64,000 nt of DNA, taken from contig NZ_CP134876.1 in assembly GCF_032108445.1 (NCBI RefSeq), positions 2,604,001-2,668,000 on the forward strand, written 5' to 3'. Shown piece after piece: positions 41,425 through 54,727 of the stretch. A model generated the notes under the pieces. The model did no database searches. It worked only from the letters and a program-made list of their open reading frames with translations, and was not told where the DNA came from. Position numbers and translations under genes: made by a program. The stretch is from Micromonospora halotolerans (lineage in GTDB: Bacteria; Actinomycetota; Actinomycetes; Mycobacteriales; Micromonosporaceae). Position 1 is the stretch's first letter. Each line of letters starts with the position of its first letter.

Positions 41425-41592
41425 TCAGTGCGAGCGCCGCCATCGCCCGCCGGCGCGGAACCGCAGCCCACCGGCACGGAGGACGTCGAGGATCTGCTCC
41501 CGACCGTCGTCGACACGGGCCGGGAGAACCGGAGCGGCAGCCGCCGGGAGACCGTCGAGGGTCTCCGGGGCGCAGGTGCTCGGCCGGACCAT
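41425..41592 (-). CDS. Small leaderless ORF upstream of trpS (possible leader or small protein)
   Basis: 55 residues from the ATG at 41592 to 41425. TACCGT sits exactly 7 bases before the ATG (41605-41600), a perfect leaderless layout. The peptide starts MVRPSTCAPETLDGLP, then VDDGREQILDVLRAGGLRF and ends RWRRSH. A single Trp codon lies 5 codons before the stop. The stop is 89 bp upstream of trpS. It may be a leader peptide sensing Trp-tRNA, or a small regulatory protein. Confidence 0.45.
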   Translation of the reverse strand: MVRPSTCAPETLDGLPAAAAPVLPARVDDGREQILDVLRAGGLRFRAGGRWRRSH

Positions 41593-41644
41593 GCCTGACA
41601 CGGTAGCCGGTCCACCGCCCCGCGCGCAGACCGGAACGCCCTGC

Positions 41645-42091
41645 TCAGTCGCGCCGGTAGCTCTCGGCGTAGTAGTTCCCGACCTGCTCGCGGTACTCGG
41701 CGCGGTCGAAGTCGTCCGGGTCGAAGGCCGGTGACTCCTTGACCTGCTCCCGGGTCCGGTCCACGTGCACGACGCGCTCCAGGTGGTCGACCCGGGCCAC
41801 CGTGCCGACCGGCAGCAGCACCTTCCGGCCGAAGATCCACGGGCCGGTGTCCACCACCAGGTAGCCCGCTCCGGCGTCCTCACTCGCCCGGTCGACCGCG
41901 CCGATCCGGCCGTCGGTCGCCTCCACGTGATAGCCCGTCAGGTCGATCGGGGTGCCCGGGCCGGGCGCGTCGGGGCCGTCGTCGGCGGCGCCCTCGGACC
42001 GCTGCCGCGGCACGTCGTCCGGGCGGGTCTGCTCGTAGCCGCCCGCCAGGGCCGACGGGTCCCGCCAGAGCCACGGGTTGAACGGCTGCAT
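41645..42091 (-). CDS. PRC-barrel domain protein
   Basis: 148 residues from the ATG at 42091 (GGAGGTG 5 bases upstream). Short Pro-rich N-terminus, then a PRC-barrel: DLTGYHVEATDGRIGAVDRASEDAGAGYLVVDTGPWIFGRKVLLPVGTVARVDHLERVVHVDRTREQVKES. PRC-barrels occur in RimM and in stress-related or photosynthetic proteins; actinobacterial versions like this are usually abundant stress proteins of unknown role. Confidence 0.85.
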   Translation of the reverse strand: MQPFNPWLWRDPSALAGGYEQTRPDDVPRQRSEGAADDGPDAPGPGTPIDLTGYHVEATDGRIGAVDRASEDAGAGYLVVDTGPWIFGRKVLLPVGTVARVDHLERVVHVDRTREQVKESPAFDPDDFDRAEYREQVGNYYAESYRRD

Positions 42092-42379
42092 GCTGCACCT
42101 CCGGGTGTCGTCGTGTCGCCACCCGAACAGTGCCCGATGGGCGAATCCGGGAAACACGAATGCAATTCCAAATACGTGGGAGGGCGATTCTGCGAGATAC
42201 CTCATAATCGACTGCCGCCGATCAACTCCTCAGCTCCCGCCGAGGTCAGAGACGGTGTCGCGGCCGGCCGGCACACCGGAATGCGGGCCGGAGTGTCCAC
42301 CGCGCACATTCGGCGGGGCCGGCGGCCGCACCATTCTGATCCCGCATCCGAGAGTCGGCACCAGCGAAAGGAAACGCAG

Positions 42380-42847
42380 ATGCAGCGGGTCGTTGGACGA
42401 ATCGGGGTGGCGGCGGCCGGGGCGGCCGTCCTGGTGGCGGTGGCGGGCACGGGCGCGGGGGCCGCCGTGGTCAACCCGTACACCCCGGAGGCGCTCTGCG
42501 GGCTCGGCTTCACCGCCGTCGACCAGGACCCGATCCACGACGCCGCCACCGGCGCGCGGCTCGGGACCGTCCACCTTCTCCGCAACCCCCTCACCGGGTA
42601 CGGCTGCACGGTCACCCTCAAGTCCGCGTACGTCGGCACGCTCACCGGCACCCGCGTCTACCTCGCCCCGGAGTGGACGCCCGTCGGCCTGGACGAGGGC
42701 AGCCGGCGCTACGCCGCCGGCCCGGTCCACCGCCACCTCGGCGCCGGCTGCGCGATCTGGGGCGGCTCGATGACCGATCCCGCCGGCGTCGTCCACCACC
42801 ACGACCGGGCGAACCCGGCGATCGGCGGAGCGGTCACGTGCTTCTGA
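42380..42847 (+). CDS. Small secreted protein, unknown function
   Basis: 155 residues from the ATG at 42380 (AAAGGA upstream). Signal peptide with hydrophobic core VAAAGAAVLVAVAGTGAGA, cleavage near GAA-VV. The mature domain has four Cys (CGLGF, GCTVT, GCAIWGG and CF at the C-terminus), probably two disulfides, and is beta-rich. It has no recognised family. A 290-bp AT-richer intergenic stretch precedes it. Confidence 0.72.
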   Translation: MQRVVGRIGVAAAGAAVLVAVAGTGAGAAVVNPYTPEALCGLGFTAVDQDPIHDAATGARLGTVHLLRNPLTGYGCTVTLKSAYVGTLTGTRVYLAPEWTPVGLDEGSRRYAAGPVHRHLGAGCAIWGGSMTDPAGVVHHHDRANPAIGGAVTCF

Positions 42848-42896
42848 CCATCCAGGGGCGGGCCGGATTCGCGCGGCGCGCGGGCCGGCCCGCCGT

Positions 42897-42902
42897 TACG
42901 GT
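42897..42902 (+). promoter_or_regulatory. -10 hexamer of a leaderless promoter
   Basis: TACGGT, 6 bases, then the GTG of the AlkB-like gene at 42909. Confidence 0.5.
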
Positions 42903-42908
42903 CGCCAG

Positions 42909-43478
42909 GTGGGCAGGATGCGGGGAATCCACGAGCGGCCGGCCGGGCTCACCTACCAGCCCGACCTGGTCGACGACGACGAGGAACGTTCCCTGGTCGC
43001 CGCCCTCGACGCGCTCGACTTCCACGAGGTCCGCATGCACGGGCAGATCGCCCGGCGCACGGTGCGGCACTTCGGCTACGACTACGACTACGGCTCCTTC
43101 CAGCTCACGGCCACCGAGGCGCTGCCCGTGGCACTGCGCTGGGTGCGCGAGCGGTGCGCGGCGCTCGCCGGGGTCGACCCCGAGGTGCTCGCCCAGACGC
43201 TCGTCACGCGCTACCCGCCGGACTCCGTCATCGGCTGGCACCGCGACGCACCCGCCTTCGGGCCGACCGTCGTCGGCCTGTCGCTGGGCTCCGCGTGCCT
43301 GTTGCGGTTCCAGCGCGGGACCGGAGCGAACCGCCGGGTGTACGAGCTGGAGCTGGCGCCCCGCTCCGGGTACGCGCTCACCGGGGCGGCCCGGACCGCG
43401 TGGCAGCACAGCATCCCGCCGGTTCCGGCGCTGCGCTACTCGCTGACCTTCCGCATGCTCCGGTCCGCGCCCGCTTGA
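42909..43478 (+). CDS. AlkB-like alpha-ketoglutarate-dependent dioxygenase
   Basis: 189 residues of the 2OG-Fe(II) oxygenase fold. Iron ligands are H111 and D113 in GWHRDAP and the His in WQHSIPPV; RYSLTFR holds the Arg pair that binds 2-oxoglutarate. The substrate-side YDYDYGSF and RYPPDSVIGWH are as in AlkB. AlkB repairs methylated DNA or RNA bases; this shorter AlkB-like group may act on other substrates. Leaderless GTG start at 42909. Confidence 0.88.
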   Translation: MGRMRGIHERPAGLTYQPDLVDDDEERSLVAALDALDFHEVRMHGQIARRTVRHFGYDYDYGSFQLTATEALPVALRWVRERCAALAGVDPEVLAQTLVTRYPPDSVIGWHRDAPAFGPTVVGLSLGSACLLRFQRGTGANRRVYELELAPRSGYALTGAARTAWQHSIPPVPALRYSLTFRMLRSAPA

Positions 43479-43518
43479 CCTGACCTGGGACGACCTCCCG
43501 CTGGCATACTGGCCAGCC

Positions 43519-43773
43519 ATGGTGCTGTCGCGCGGCTGGTCGCTGTTCCTGGTCGGGGTCGGGGTGTGGACCTGGGTGATCTGGCCGAGGTTCGCGGTCG
43601 CCATCTGGAACGACCCGCGGGCGTGGTCGGCCGGCACGGTGGGCGAGGGCAGCCCGACCAGCTTCCTCTGGGTGCACGCGCTGCTCATCGCGGCCTCGCT
43701 GGCCATCGGCACGACCGTCGGGGTGCTCGGCATCCGGAGCTGGCTGGCGGACCGCCGCCGGCGGAGCGCCTGA
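43519..43773 (+). CDS. SCO4848-like small membrane protein
   Basis: 84 residues with two membrane segments (SLFLVGVGVWTWVIWPRFAVAIW and FLWVHALLIAASLAIGTTVGVLGIRSWL) and a basic tail. Sequence and length match the Streptomyces SCO4848 family of unknown function as I remember it. CATACT about 8 bases upstream of the ATG suggests a near-leaderless promoter. It sits at the border of the rRNA operon. Confidence 0.75.
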   Translation: MVLSRGWSLFLVGVGVWTWVIWPRFAVAIWNDPRAWSAGTVGEGSPTSFLWVHALLIAASLAIGTTVGVLGIRSWLADRRRRSA

Positions 43774-44570
43774 GCGCCGGGAGTTCGGACAAGATTCGGC
43801 GCCGCCGGGGATGCGGGAGGCGATCCGGACCGCTCTCTCCCGTGCGCGGGCGGGTCCCGAGGGTGCCGAAGTGGGTGCGACTCCGCCGCCACCCGATCGC
43901 TGAGCAGGCCAGATAGCTCGGCGGTGATGGTGTGACGCGGGACGCTACCCCTGGATTTGACGATCAAACCCGAACCCGCGTAACTTTCTCTCTGCCAGCG
44001 CGGAACGGGGCAAACGGGACGAACATCCCGGGCGTCGCGGACCGGGCTCGGCACCCGGAACCACCGAGGTTGCACCTCGTCGGAGCCGGGGCGGGCGGGG
44101 CTCGCCGAAACGCCGCAGGGCGGATTTGGCGGAGCGGAACCGACCGAGTAAGGTTGACGACCGGCAGGGCACCGGGCGAGCTAGCGGGAGACCGCAGCGG
44201 CCGGCCTGCCAAATCCGATGACCAAGCACAGCGGTCCGCCGCTGCGCGAGTTCAGCGGCGCCGACCCGTACGAAGCGTGACAGACCGGGACACACGGTTT
44301 GACACGGCAGAGACGGTGAGGTAACGTAGTAAAAGTGCCCGGCGCGAGAGCGGCGGGTGCGGTTGAACGAAATGCCCCGGACGGGGGCCTCACGGTGTGG
44401 GGTTTTCGGATGGTGTGTGGTTGTTCTTTGAGAACTCAACAGGGTGCTTGATAAGCCAGTGCCAAATTGATTTATACCCCGGACTGGCAGGTCTTCTTTT
44501 GGAGGGCTTTGCTGGTTGGGATTCCTTTGGCAACACTTTTGTTGTCAGGATGATTGTTCAACAAAGATTT
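43774..44570 (+). promoter_or_regulatory. rRNA promoter region and leader
   Basis: About 800 bp without a gene. Three candidate promoters in tandem: TTGACG-18-TAACTT (43957-43986), TTGGCG-17-TAAGGT (44126-44154) and TTGACA-17-TAACGT (44299-44327). Then an AT-rich leader with the actinobacterial antitermination/processing stretch around 44421-44440 (TTCTTTGAGAACTC) that ends at the 16S gene. Confidence 0.7.
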
Positions 44571-49567
<4,997 letters not shown>

Positions 49568-49639
49568 AAGCTGCTACGCGTCCACTGTGCAACTCTGAAC
49601 GAGCGAACAACCGTGTGGTTGTTTTGACATGTTCATAGA

Positions 49640-49757
49640 GTTACGGCGGTCATGGCGGAGGGGAAACGCCCGGTCACATTCCGAACCCGGAAGCTAAGCC
49701 CTCCAGCGCCGATGGTACTGCACTCGGGAGGGTGTGGGAGAGTAGGACACCGCCGGA
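49640..49757 (+). rRNA. rrf: 5S ribosomal RNA
   Basis: About 118 nt with the ACGGCGGTCATGGCGGAGGG start, GAACCCGGAAGCTAAGCCC loop and closing ACACCGCCGG. Confidence 0.92.
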
Positions 49758-49765
49758 CAATCTTC

Positions 49766-49799
49766 CAGTCAGGGCCACCCTTCGGGGTGGCCCTGACTG
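49766..49799 (+). terminator. rRNA operon terminator
   Basis: 15-bp perfect stem from CAGTCAGGGCCACCC with a TTCG loop, followed by CGTTTGT. Confidence 0.8.
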
Positions 49800-50007
49800 C
49801 GTTTGTGGCGCGCTTCCGTGAATCGCCCCGGGCACGCCGCCGCGTCTCGTACCGTCGGTGCGGGAACCGCCCGCGCCTGCCCCGGCAGGCGGGCGGAAAA
49901 CGTGACGTGGTGTACCCGCCGTTCGTGATCGGGGCGGACCGGTGGGGGTACCTGCTGATGGTTCGGCCGGAACTGACCGCCAGGCGCTGGCGGAGGCAGG
50001 AGTGGTC

Positions 50008-50634
50008 ATGAAGATCGGAATCATCGGGTCGGGGCACATCGGAGGCACCCTCACCCGGCGGCTGCGCACGCTGGGCCACGACGTCACGGTGGCGAACTCG
50101 CGCGGGCCGCAGAGCCTGGCCGACCTCGCCGCGGAAACCGGTGCCATGGCCGGGACCCTGGAGGAGGCCGTCCAGGGCGCCGAGCTGGTCGTCATCGCCA
50201 TTCCGCTCAGGGCCGTGCCGGAGCTGCCGGCGGCGCTGTTCGACGGCAAGCTGGTCGTCGACGCGGACAACTACTATCCCGAGCGGGACGGCGACATCCC
50301 CGAGCTGCTCGACCGCAGCCTCAGCTCGAGCCGCTGGACCGCCGACCACCTCAAGGGCGCCCGGGTGGTGAAGGTCTTCAACAACATCCAGGCCGCGTAC
50401 CTGATGGACCGCGGGCAGCCGGCGGGCACGCCCGACCGCATCGGGTTGCCGGTGGCCGCGGATGACGCCGACGCCAAGCGGCTGGTCATGGAACTCGTGG
50501 ACGAGCTGGGCTTCGACCCGGTGGATGCCGGCACGCTCGACGAGAGCTGGCGGCAGCAGCCGGGCACCCCGGTCTACGGCACCGACCGCGACGCGGACGG
50601 CGTACGGCAGGGGTTGGCCGCGGCGCGGCCCTGA
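50008..50634 (+). CDS. F420-dependent NADP reductase-like (NADP_oxidored_F420) protein
   Basis: 208 residues with the Rossmann start KIGIIGSGHIGGTLTRRLRTLGHDVTVANSRGP, later DADNYYPERDGDI and VKVFNNIQAAYLMDRG, as in the NADPH-dependent F420 reductase/dinucleotide-binding family. These enzymes pass hydride between NADP and coenzyme F420 or act as reductases with NADP. ATG at 50008, AGGAG 6 bases upstream. F420 use is plausible in actinobacteria but not shown. Confidence 0.85.
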   Translation: MKIGIIGSGHIGGTLTRRLRTLGHDVTVANSRGPQSLADLAAETGAMAGTLEEAVQGAELVVIAIPLRAVPELPAALFDGKLVVDADNYYPERDGDIPELLDRSLSSSRWTADHLKGARVVKVFNNIQAAYLMDRGQPAGTPDRIGLPVAADDADAKRLVMELVDELGFDPVDAGTLDESWRQQPGTPVYGTDRDADGVRQGLAAARP

Positions 50635-50649
50635 GCGGGCGTACGACAG

Positions 50650-50691
50650 GGGAAAGCCCCGCCGGCCAGGTGGCTTTGGCGGGGCTTTCCC
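50650..50691. terminator. 14-bp stem hairpin between convergent genes
   Basis: GGGAAAGCCCCGCC pairs with GGCGGGGCTTTCCC around a 14-base loop. Confidence 0.7.
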
Positions 50692-50711
50692 GTGCGTGCG
50701 CTCGGTGGGCG

Positions 50712-52526
50712 TCAGGCGGGTGGCTTGGCGCAGATGAAACGCGGCTCGGGGTCGTAGCGCCAGCTGAACTTCTCCCGCTTCACCACCTTGCCGTCCTTCT
50801 TGATCACCCGATAGGCGTCCTGGGCGAAGCCCACGCTGCCCGCGGCGGAGATGCAGTCCGGGCCGGGGTCCAGGTAGACCGTCCTGGGCTGGGTGATGTT
50901 GCGGCGGGGGCCGTACTCCGTCTTGACGCTGTCGTAGATCTTGGTGCTCCACATCGACACGGTGATCGTGCTGCCCGTGTAGGACGTGTCGATCAGGACG
51001 CCGTACGGGGTGTTGTTGCGGAACTTGAAGTCCAGCTGGGGCCAGTAGATGGTCGACTCGATGACCGCTGGGTAGCGGCTGAAGTAGAACGAGTGCGGCT
51101 TGTGCTCGACGTCCTGCAGCCCGGCGTAGTAGCTGGCGTTGAAGAGTGTCGTGGTGAACTGGGAGACACCGCCGCCCACGCCCGGCACGAGCTTGCCGCC
51201 GACGATCGTGGGCGCGTCCTTGTAGCCCTGGTCGTAGCCGCGCTCGCCGGTGTGGCCGTTGAGCGAGAAGGTCTCCCCCGGCCGCACGATGGCGCCGTCC
51301 ACGTCCTTGGCGGCCTGAACGATGTTCTGGCTGCGCGGCGAGGAGAGACCACCGGGGAACCGGGTGGTGAAGGTGGAGACCCGCTCCTTGATGCCCAGCT
51401 CGGCGAGCTTGGCCTCGGTCAGCTCGGGCTCGGCCGGCTTCAGCGCCGCGGTCACCGTGCGGCCGTCCGCCTTGGGCAGCACGGCGAGCAGGTCCCGGCC
51501 GAGCGCTGTCGCGTCGACCTGCCGGCCGGCCCGGCCGGGCACCACCTTCGGCTTGCCGCCGCTGATGGTCAGTCCGGCGTCCCTGGGCGCGACCTCCAGC
51601 TTCGCCAGCGCGTCGCCGAGCGCGGCCCGCAGCCGCTTGACGTCGACGCGGGGAGTCAGCTTGCCCGTGTCGTCGGCGGCGAAGCGCAGGCCCCGGGCGA
51701 TGGCGGCGGGCGGGATGGTGACCTTGCCACCGTCGGTGGTCAGCGTGACGGGTGCCGCGACGGCGGGACGGGCCAGCTCGGCGAGGAGCCGTTCGACCTC
51801 CTCGCGGGTGGTGGCCGGCCACTTCTCGACCAGCGGCACGGTCACCGGCTCCCCGGCCAGCCAGCCGGCCTTCACGACGCCGGCCGCGCCGGCCGCGTCG
51901 ACGGTCAGCGCCGGCTTCGGGTAGACCGGCTTGGGGGTGGTGCCGGTGAAGATGATGGCGGGCATGGTCATCTCGCGGCCCTGGTCGCCCATGGCCGTGC
52001 GCAGCGCGGTCTCCAGGCGGGCGGTGTCGACGGTCACCACCGGCTCGACCGTGCGGGAGCCGACGAGGCGGCTCACCGGGTGCGCCTCGGCGGCGGCCGC
52101 CGCCGCCACGGTGGCGTCCACGTCGATGGCAAGCCCCACGTCGGCCGGCTTCAGCTCGGCCCGCTTCTCCCCGACGGTGACGGCGATCGGGGCGTTGAGC
52201 GTCGCGGCCCGGCGGGCCAGCTCGGCGTCGAGCGCCCGGGCCGCCTCGGCCCGGCTCCGACCGCCCAGCTCGGTGCCGAGGACCGTGGTGCCCCGGGGCA
52301 CGTCGCCGGCGTACGCGTAGGTGCCCAGACCGGTGCCGGCGGCCACCACGGCGGCGACGATCCCGCCGGCGAGCAGCATCCGCCGCCGGGACCGCCCCGG
52401 CTTCCCGGGCCCGCCCGCGGCGGGTGCAGCGACCGGCTCCGGCTCGACGTCCGGCCAGCTCACCGCGGTCACCTTCACGGTGGGCCGGTCGTCGGCGGAA
52501 GGCACCTTTTCGCCGTACAGCGTCAC
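50712..52526 (-). CDS. VanW family protein with peptidoglycan-binding-like repeats
   Basis: 604 residues from the GTG at 52526 (GAGG 5 bases upstream). Cytoplasmic N-tail of about 45 residues, one membrane helix (RMLLAGGIVAAVVAAGTGLGTYAYA), then two PG_binding_4 (YoaR-like) domains (DVPRGTTVLGTELGGRSRAEAARALDAEL and the APVTLTTDGGKVTIPP repeat) and a VanW domain (RPGETFSLNGHTGERGYDQGYKDAPTIVGGKLVPGVGGGVSQFTTTLFNASYYAGL). Originally found next to vancomycin resistance genes, VanW function is unknown; the extracytoplasmic layout suggests cell-wall work. No vanHAX genes are present. Confidence 0.87.
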   Translation of the reverse strand: MTLYGEKVPSADDRPTVKVTAVSWPDVEPEPVAAPAAGGPGKPGRSRRRMLLAGGIVAAVVAAGTGLGTYAYAGDVPRGTTVLGTELGGRSRAEAARALDAELARRAATLNAPIAVTVGEKRAELKPADVGLAIDVDATVAAAAAAEAHPVSRLVGSRTVEPVVTVDTARLETALRTAMGDQGREMTMPAIIFTGTTPKPVYPKPALTVDAAGAAGVVKAGWLAGEPVTVPLVEKWPATTREEVERLLAELARPAVAAPVTLTTDGGKVTIPPAAIARGLRFAADDTGKLTPRVDVKRLRAALGDALAKLEVAPRDAGLTISGGKPKVVPGRAGRQVDATALGRDLLAVLPKADGRTVTAALKPAEPELTEAKLAELGIKERVSTFTTRFPGGLSSPRSQNIVQAAKDVDGAIVRPGETFSLNGHTGERGYDQGYKDAPTIVGGKLVPGVGGGVSQFTTTLFNASYYAGLQDVEHKPHSFYFSRYPAVIESTIYWPQLDFKFRNNTPYGVLIDTSYTGSTITVSMWSTKIYDSVKTEYGPRRNITQPRTVYLDPGPDCISAAGSVGFAQDAYRVIKKDGKVVKREKFSWRYDPEPRFICAKPPA

Positions 52527-52720
52527 AGCAACCTCGATCGGAAGTACCACGTGGGGACCGCTTCCCCCACGGGAGACACCTACGGTAACCAACGCCCGAG
52601 CCGGCCGGGAGTCTCCGCCCCGGGGGTCGTCGGGGCCGCCGCGCCCGCCGTACCCCGGTGTCGCCGTCATCACCCCCGGGCGGGGCTCCGCGCCGGTCCG
52701 GATCGTGGGACGGTGGCCGG

Positions 52721-53644
52721 GTGCGGACGGATGAGCGGACCCAGGCGTACGGCGGTGGCTGGCTGGACCGGGCGGGGGCGCTGCGCGCCGACCCGGGGTG
52801 GGTCGCCGCCCGGCTGAGCGACCCGGAGACCGAGTTGCTGCCGCTGTGGCGGGACCGGTGCCTGGTCGCGGCCGACCGGGTGCCGGTTCGCCGTTCCGCA
52901 GCCGGGGCGGCCGGGCTGCGCGCCGCCGCCGGCGAGACGGTGTTCCTCGGGCTGGACGCCGGCCGGGCGGTGTTCGCCGTGGACCTTTCCGGCCTGGGCG
53001 AGGCCGAGGCGTGCGGGCTGGCCGGTGCGGCCGAGGCGGTGGACGTGCGGGCGCTGGTGGGCGGGCTGGGGCCGGCCGAGGCGGCCGTCCAGGCGTACGC
53101 CAAGGGGCTGCTGCACTGGCACCGGGGCCAGCGGTTCTGCGGCGGCTGCGGGTCGGCCACGGTGGCGGGCGACGGCGGGCACACCCGGTCCTGCACCGGC
53201 CCCGGTTGCGGCCGGCTGCACTTCCCCCGGATCGAACCGGCGGTCATCGTGCTGGTCGAGGCGCCCGGCGAGCCGGAGCGCTGCCTGCTGGCCCGGCACC
53301 GGGGTGCGGCGGAGGACTCCTGGTCGACCCTGGCGGGCTTCGTGGAGGTCGGCGAGAGCCTGGAGGACGCGGTCCGTCGGGAGCTGGCCGAGGAGGCGGG
53401 CGTGGCGGTGGTCGACGTGGCGTACCAGGGTTCGCAGGCCTGGCCGTTCCCGGCCGGGCTGATGGTGGGCTTCCGCGCGACGGCCGCCTCGACCGAGGTG
53501 CGGGTGGACGGCGAGGAGCTGGTGGACGCCCGCTGGTTCACGCGGGCGGAGCTGCGGGAGCGGGTGGCGGCGGGGCGCCCGCTGGGCCGGATCGACTCGA
53601 TCGACCATCATCTGCTCGGATCCTGGTTGGACGGCCGGAGCTGA
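52721..53644 (+). CDS. nudC: NADH/NAD+ pyrophosphatase (NudC, Nudix family)
   Basis: 307 residues. Zinc ribbon with four Cys (FCGGCGSA ... SCTGPGCGRLHFPR) and the Nudix box GFVEVGESLEDAVRRELAEEAGV; AWPFPAGLMVGF is the NudC-specific block after the box. NudC hydrolyses NADH and can remove NAD caps from RNA. GTG start at 52721 is chosen because it fits the family N-terminus; no good RBS is visible. Confidence 0.92.
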   Translation: MRTDERTQAYGGGWLDRAGALRADPGWVAARLSDPETELLPLWRDRCLVAADRVPVRRSAAGAAGLRAAAGETVFLGLDAGRAVFAVDLSGLGEAEACGLAGAAEAVDVRALVGGLGPAEAAVQAYAKGLLHWHRGQRFCGGCGSATVAGDGGHTRSCTGPGCGRLHFPRIEPAVIVLVEAPGEPERCLLARHRGAAEDSWSTLAGFVEVGESLEDAVRRELAEEAGVAVVDVAYQGSQAWPFPAGLMVGFRATAASTEVRVDGEELVDARWFTRAELRERVAAGRPLGRIDSIDHHLLGSWLDGRS

Positions 53645-54032
53645 CGGCCCGCCGTCCGGCCAGCCGGGCCGGCCGGACGGGTGAACGGGGCATCACCCTC
53701 AGCGGTCTGTCAGCTGCCCGTTACCGAACTGTGACGTACGTCCGTGACGGCTACCACAGGTGAAACGTCTCCGTCTTCCTGTCGTAATAGGGCCGTTTTG
53801 CCCCGAGCCCTTTGCTGTCGGGATGTTAACCGTTGGTAACCGTGGGCGATCTTGATACCACGGCTGTGTTACCCGTCAGTAGCAAGGGACTTGTGAGGTG
53901 TGTCGCTTCGCGGGAGCATGCAATCCGCGTACTGCGCGTCCGTCGGCACAACGGGCCCGCGCCGCCCCGCAGCTTTCCCCCGTCCCGCGTCGCGTCCCGC
54001 GCCGGTGACGCACCCCCGTCGAGGAGGACCTT
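53645..54032. promoter_or_regulatory. 388-bp region before the DUF6230 gene
   Basis: No gene. Two direct copies of TAACCGT with a 10-bp period near 53825-53845 and TTGATA near 53850 are candidate regulatory elements; a long 5' untranslated leader with a strong RBS (GAGGAGGA) precedes the gene. No element is certain. Confidence 0.4.
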
Positions 54033-54647
54033 GTGAGTGAATCGGAGAACCGCCAGATGAGTGGCGGCACCCGCTGGCGTCGTTTCGCCGCCGTGATGGT
54101 GCCCGCCACCGTCGTGGCCGGCGGCATCGTGCTGGGCATGGCCAACGGCGCCATCGCGGCCTCGTTCGCCGTCTCGGGCTCGACCTTCAAGGTCGGCGCC
54201 TCGAAGCTGGAGGGCAACGGCTTCAAGCAGTACGGCGGCCTGGTCAAGGAGAGTGACGGCACCCAGCACCCGGTGGCCGTCTCCGAGATCGCCGACGCCA
54301 AGCTCTACGACCTCTGCCAGTCGGTCAACGCCAGCCTTCCGGGCATCCCGATCGTGCTGACCATCAACGCTGGTGGCGGCGGCAAGCCGGCGACCGCCAC
54401 CGACCTGCTGATCGACATGGACTCGCTCGAGGGTGACGCCACGTTCGAGAAGATCAAGATCGGCCGCGACGCGGGTGACATGAACCCGGCGCAGCCCGTC
54501 CTGCCCAAGTCCTTCGGTCAGAGCGCGGACAAGGTGACCATTACCGACCTGGAGCAGGTGGCCCGTTCCACCAGTGCCGGCGTCTTCACCCTCAACGGCC
54601 TGAAGCTGAAGGTCAACGTGGGCAAGGACGCCAAGGAATGCTTCTGA
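54033..54647 (+). CDS. DUF6230 family protein
   Basis: 204 residues. A Sec-like N-terminus (RWRRFAAVMVPATVVAGGIVLGMANGAIAASFAVSG) leads to a single beta-rich domain (KVGASKLEGNGFKQYGGLVKESDG). It is the usual upstream partner of DUF6114 genes in Streptomyces and Micromonospora. Function unknown; probably surface-associated. GTG start at 54033 with GAGGAGGA. A very strong hairpin separates it from the next gene. Confidence 0.82.
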   Translation: MSESENRQMSGGTRWRRFAAVMVPATVVAGGIVLGMANGAIAASFAVSGSTFKVGASKLEGNGFKQYGGLVKESDGTQHPVAVSEIADAKLYDLCQSVNASLPGIPIVLTINAGGGGKPATATDLLIDMDSLEGDATFEKIKIGRDAGDMNPAQPVLPKSFGQSADKVTITDLEQVARSTSAGVFTLNGLKLKVNVGKDAKECF

Positions 54648-54656
54648 TCTGATGTC

Positions 54657-54688
54657 GAGGCCCGCGGAGGGCGCCCTCCGCGGGCCTC
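54657..54688 (+). terminator. 14-bp stem terminator between DUF6230 and DUF6114 genes
   Basis: GAGGCCCGCGGAGG and CCTCCGCGGGCCTC with a GCGC loop, followed by GTTCTTGTCT. It would limit read-through, so the second gene may be expressed at a lower level. Confidence 0.8.
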
Positions 54689-54727
54689 GTTCTTGTCTCA
54701 CGCCGTCAGCACCGCCAGGAGGAGTAC

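Noticed and set aside
50670..52817. 715-codon open frame on the plus strand
   Set aside because: Antisense shadow of the VanW gene, which shows full domain signatures.
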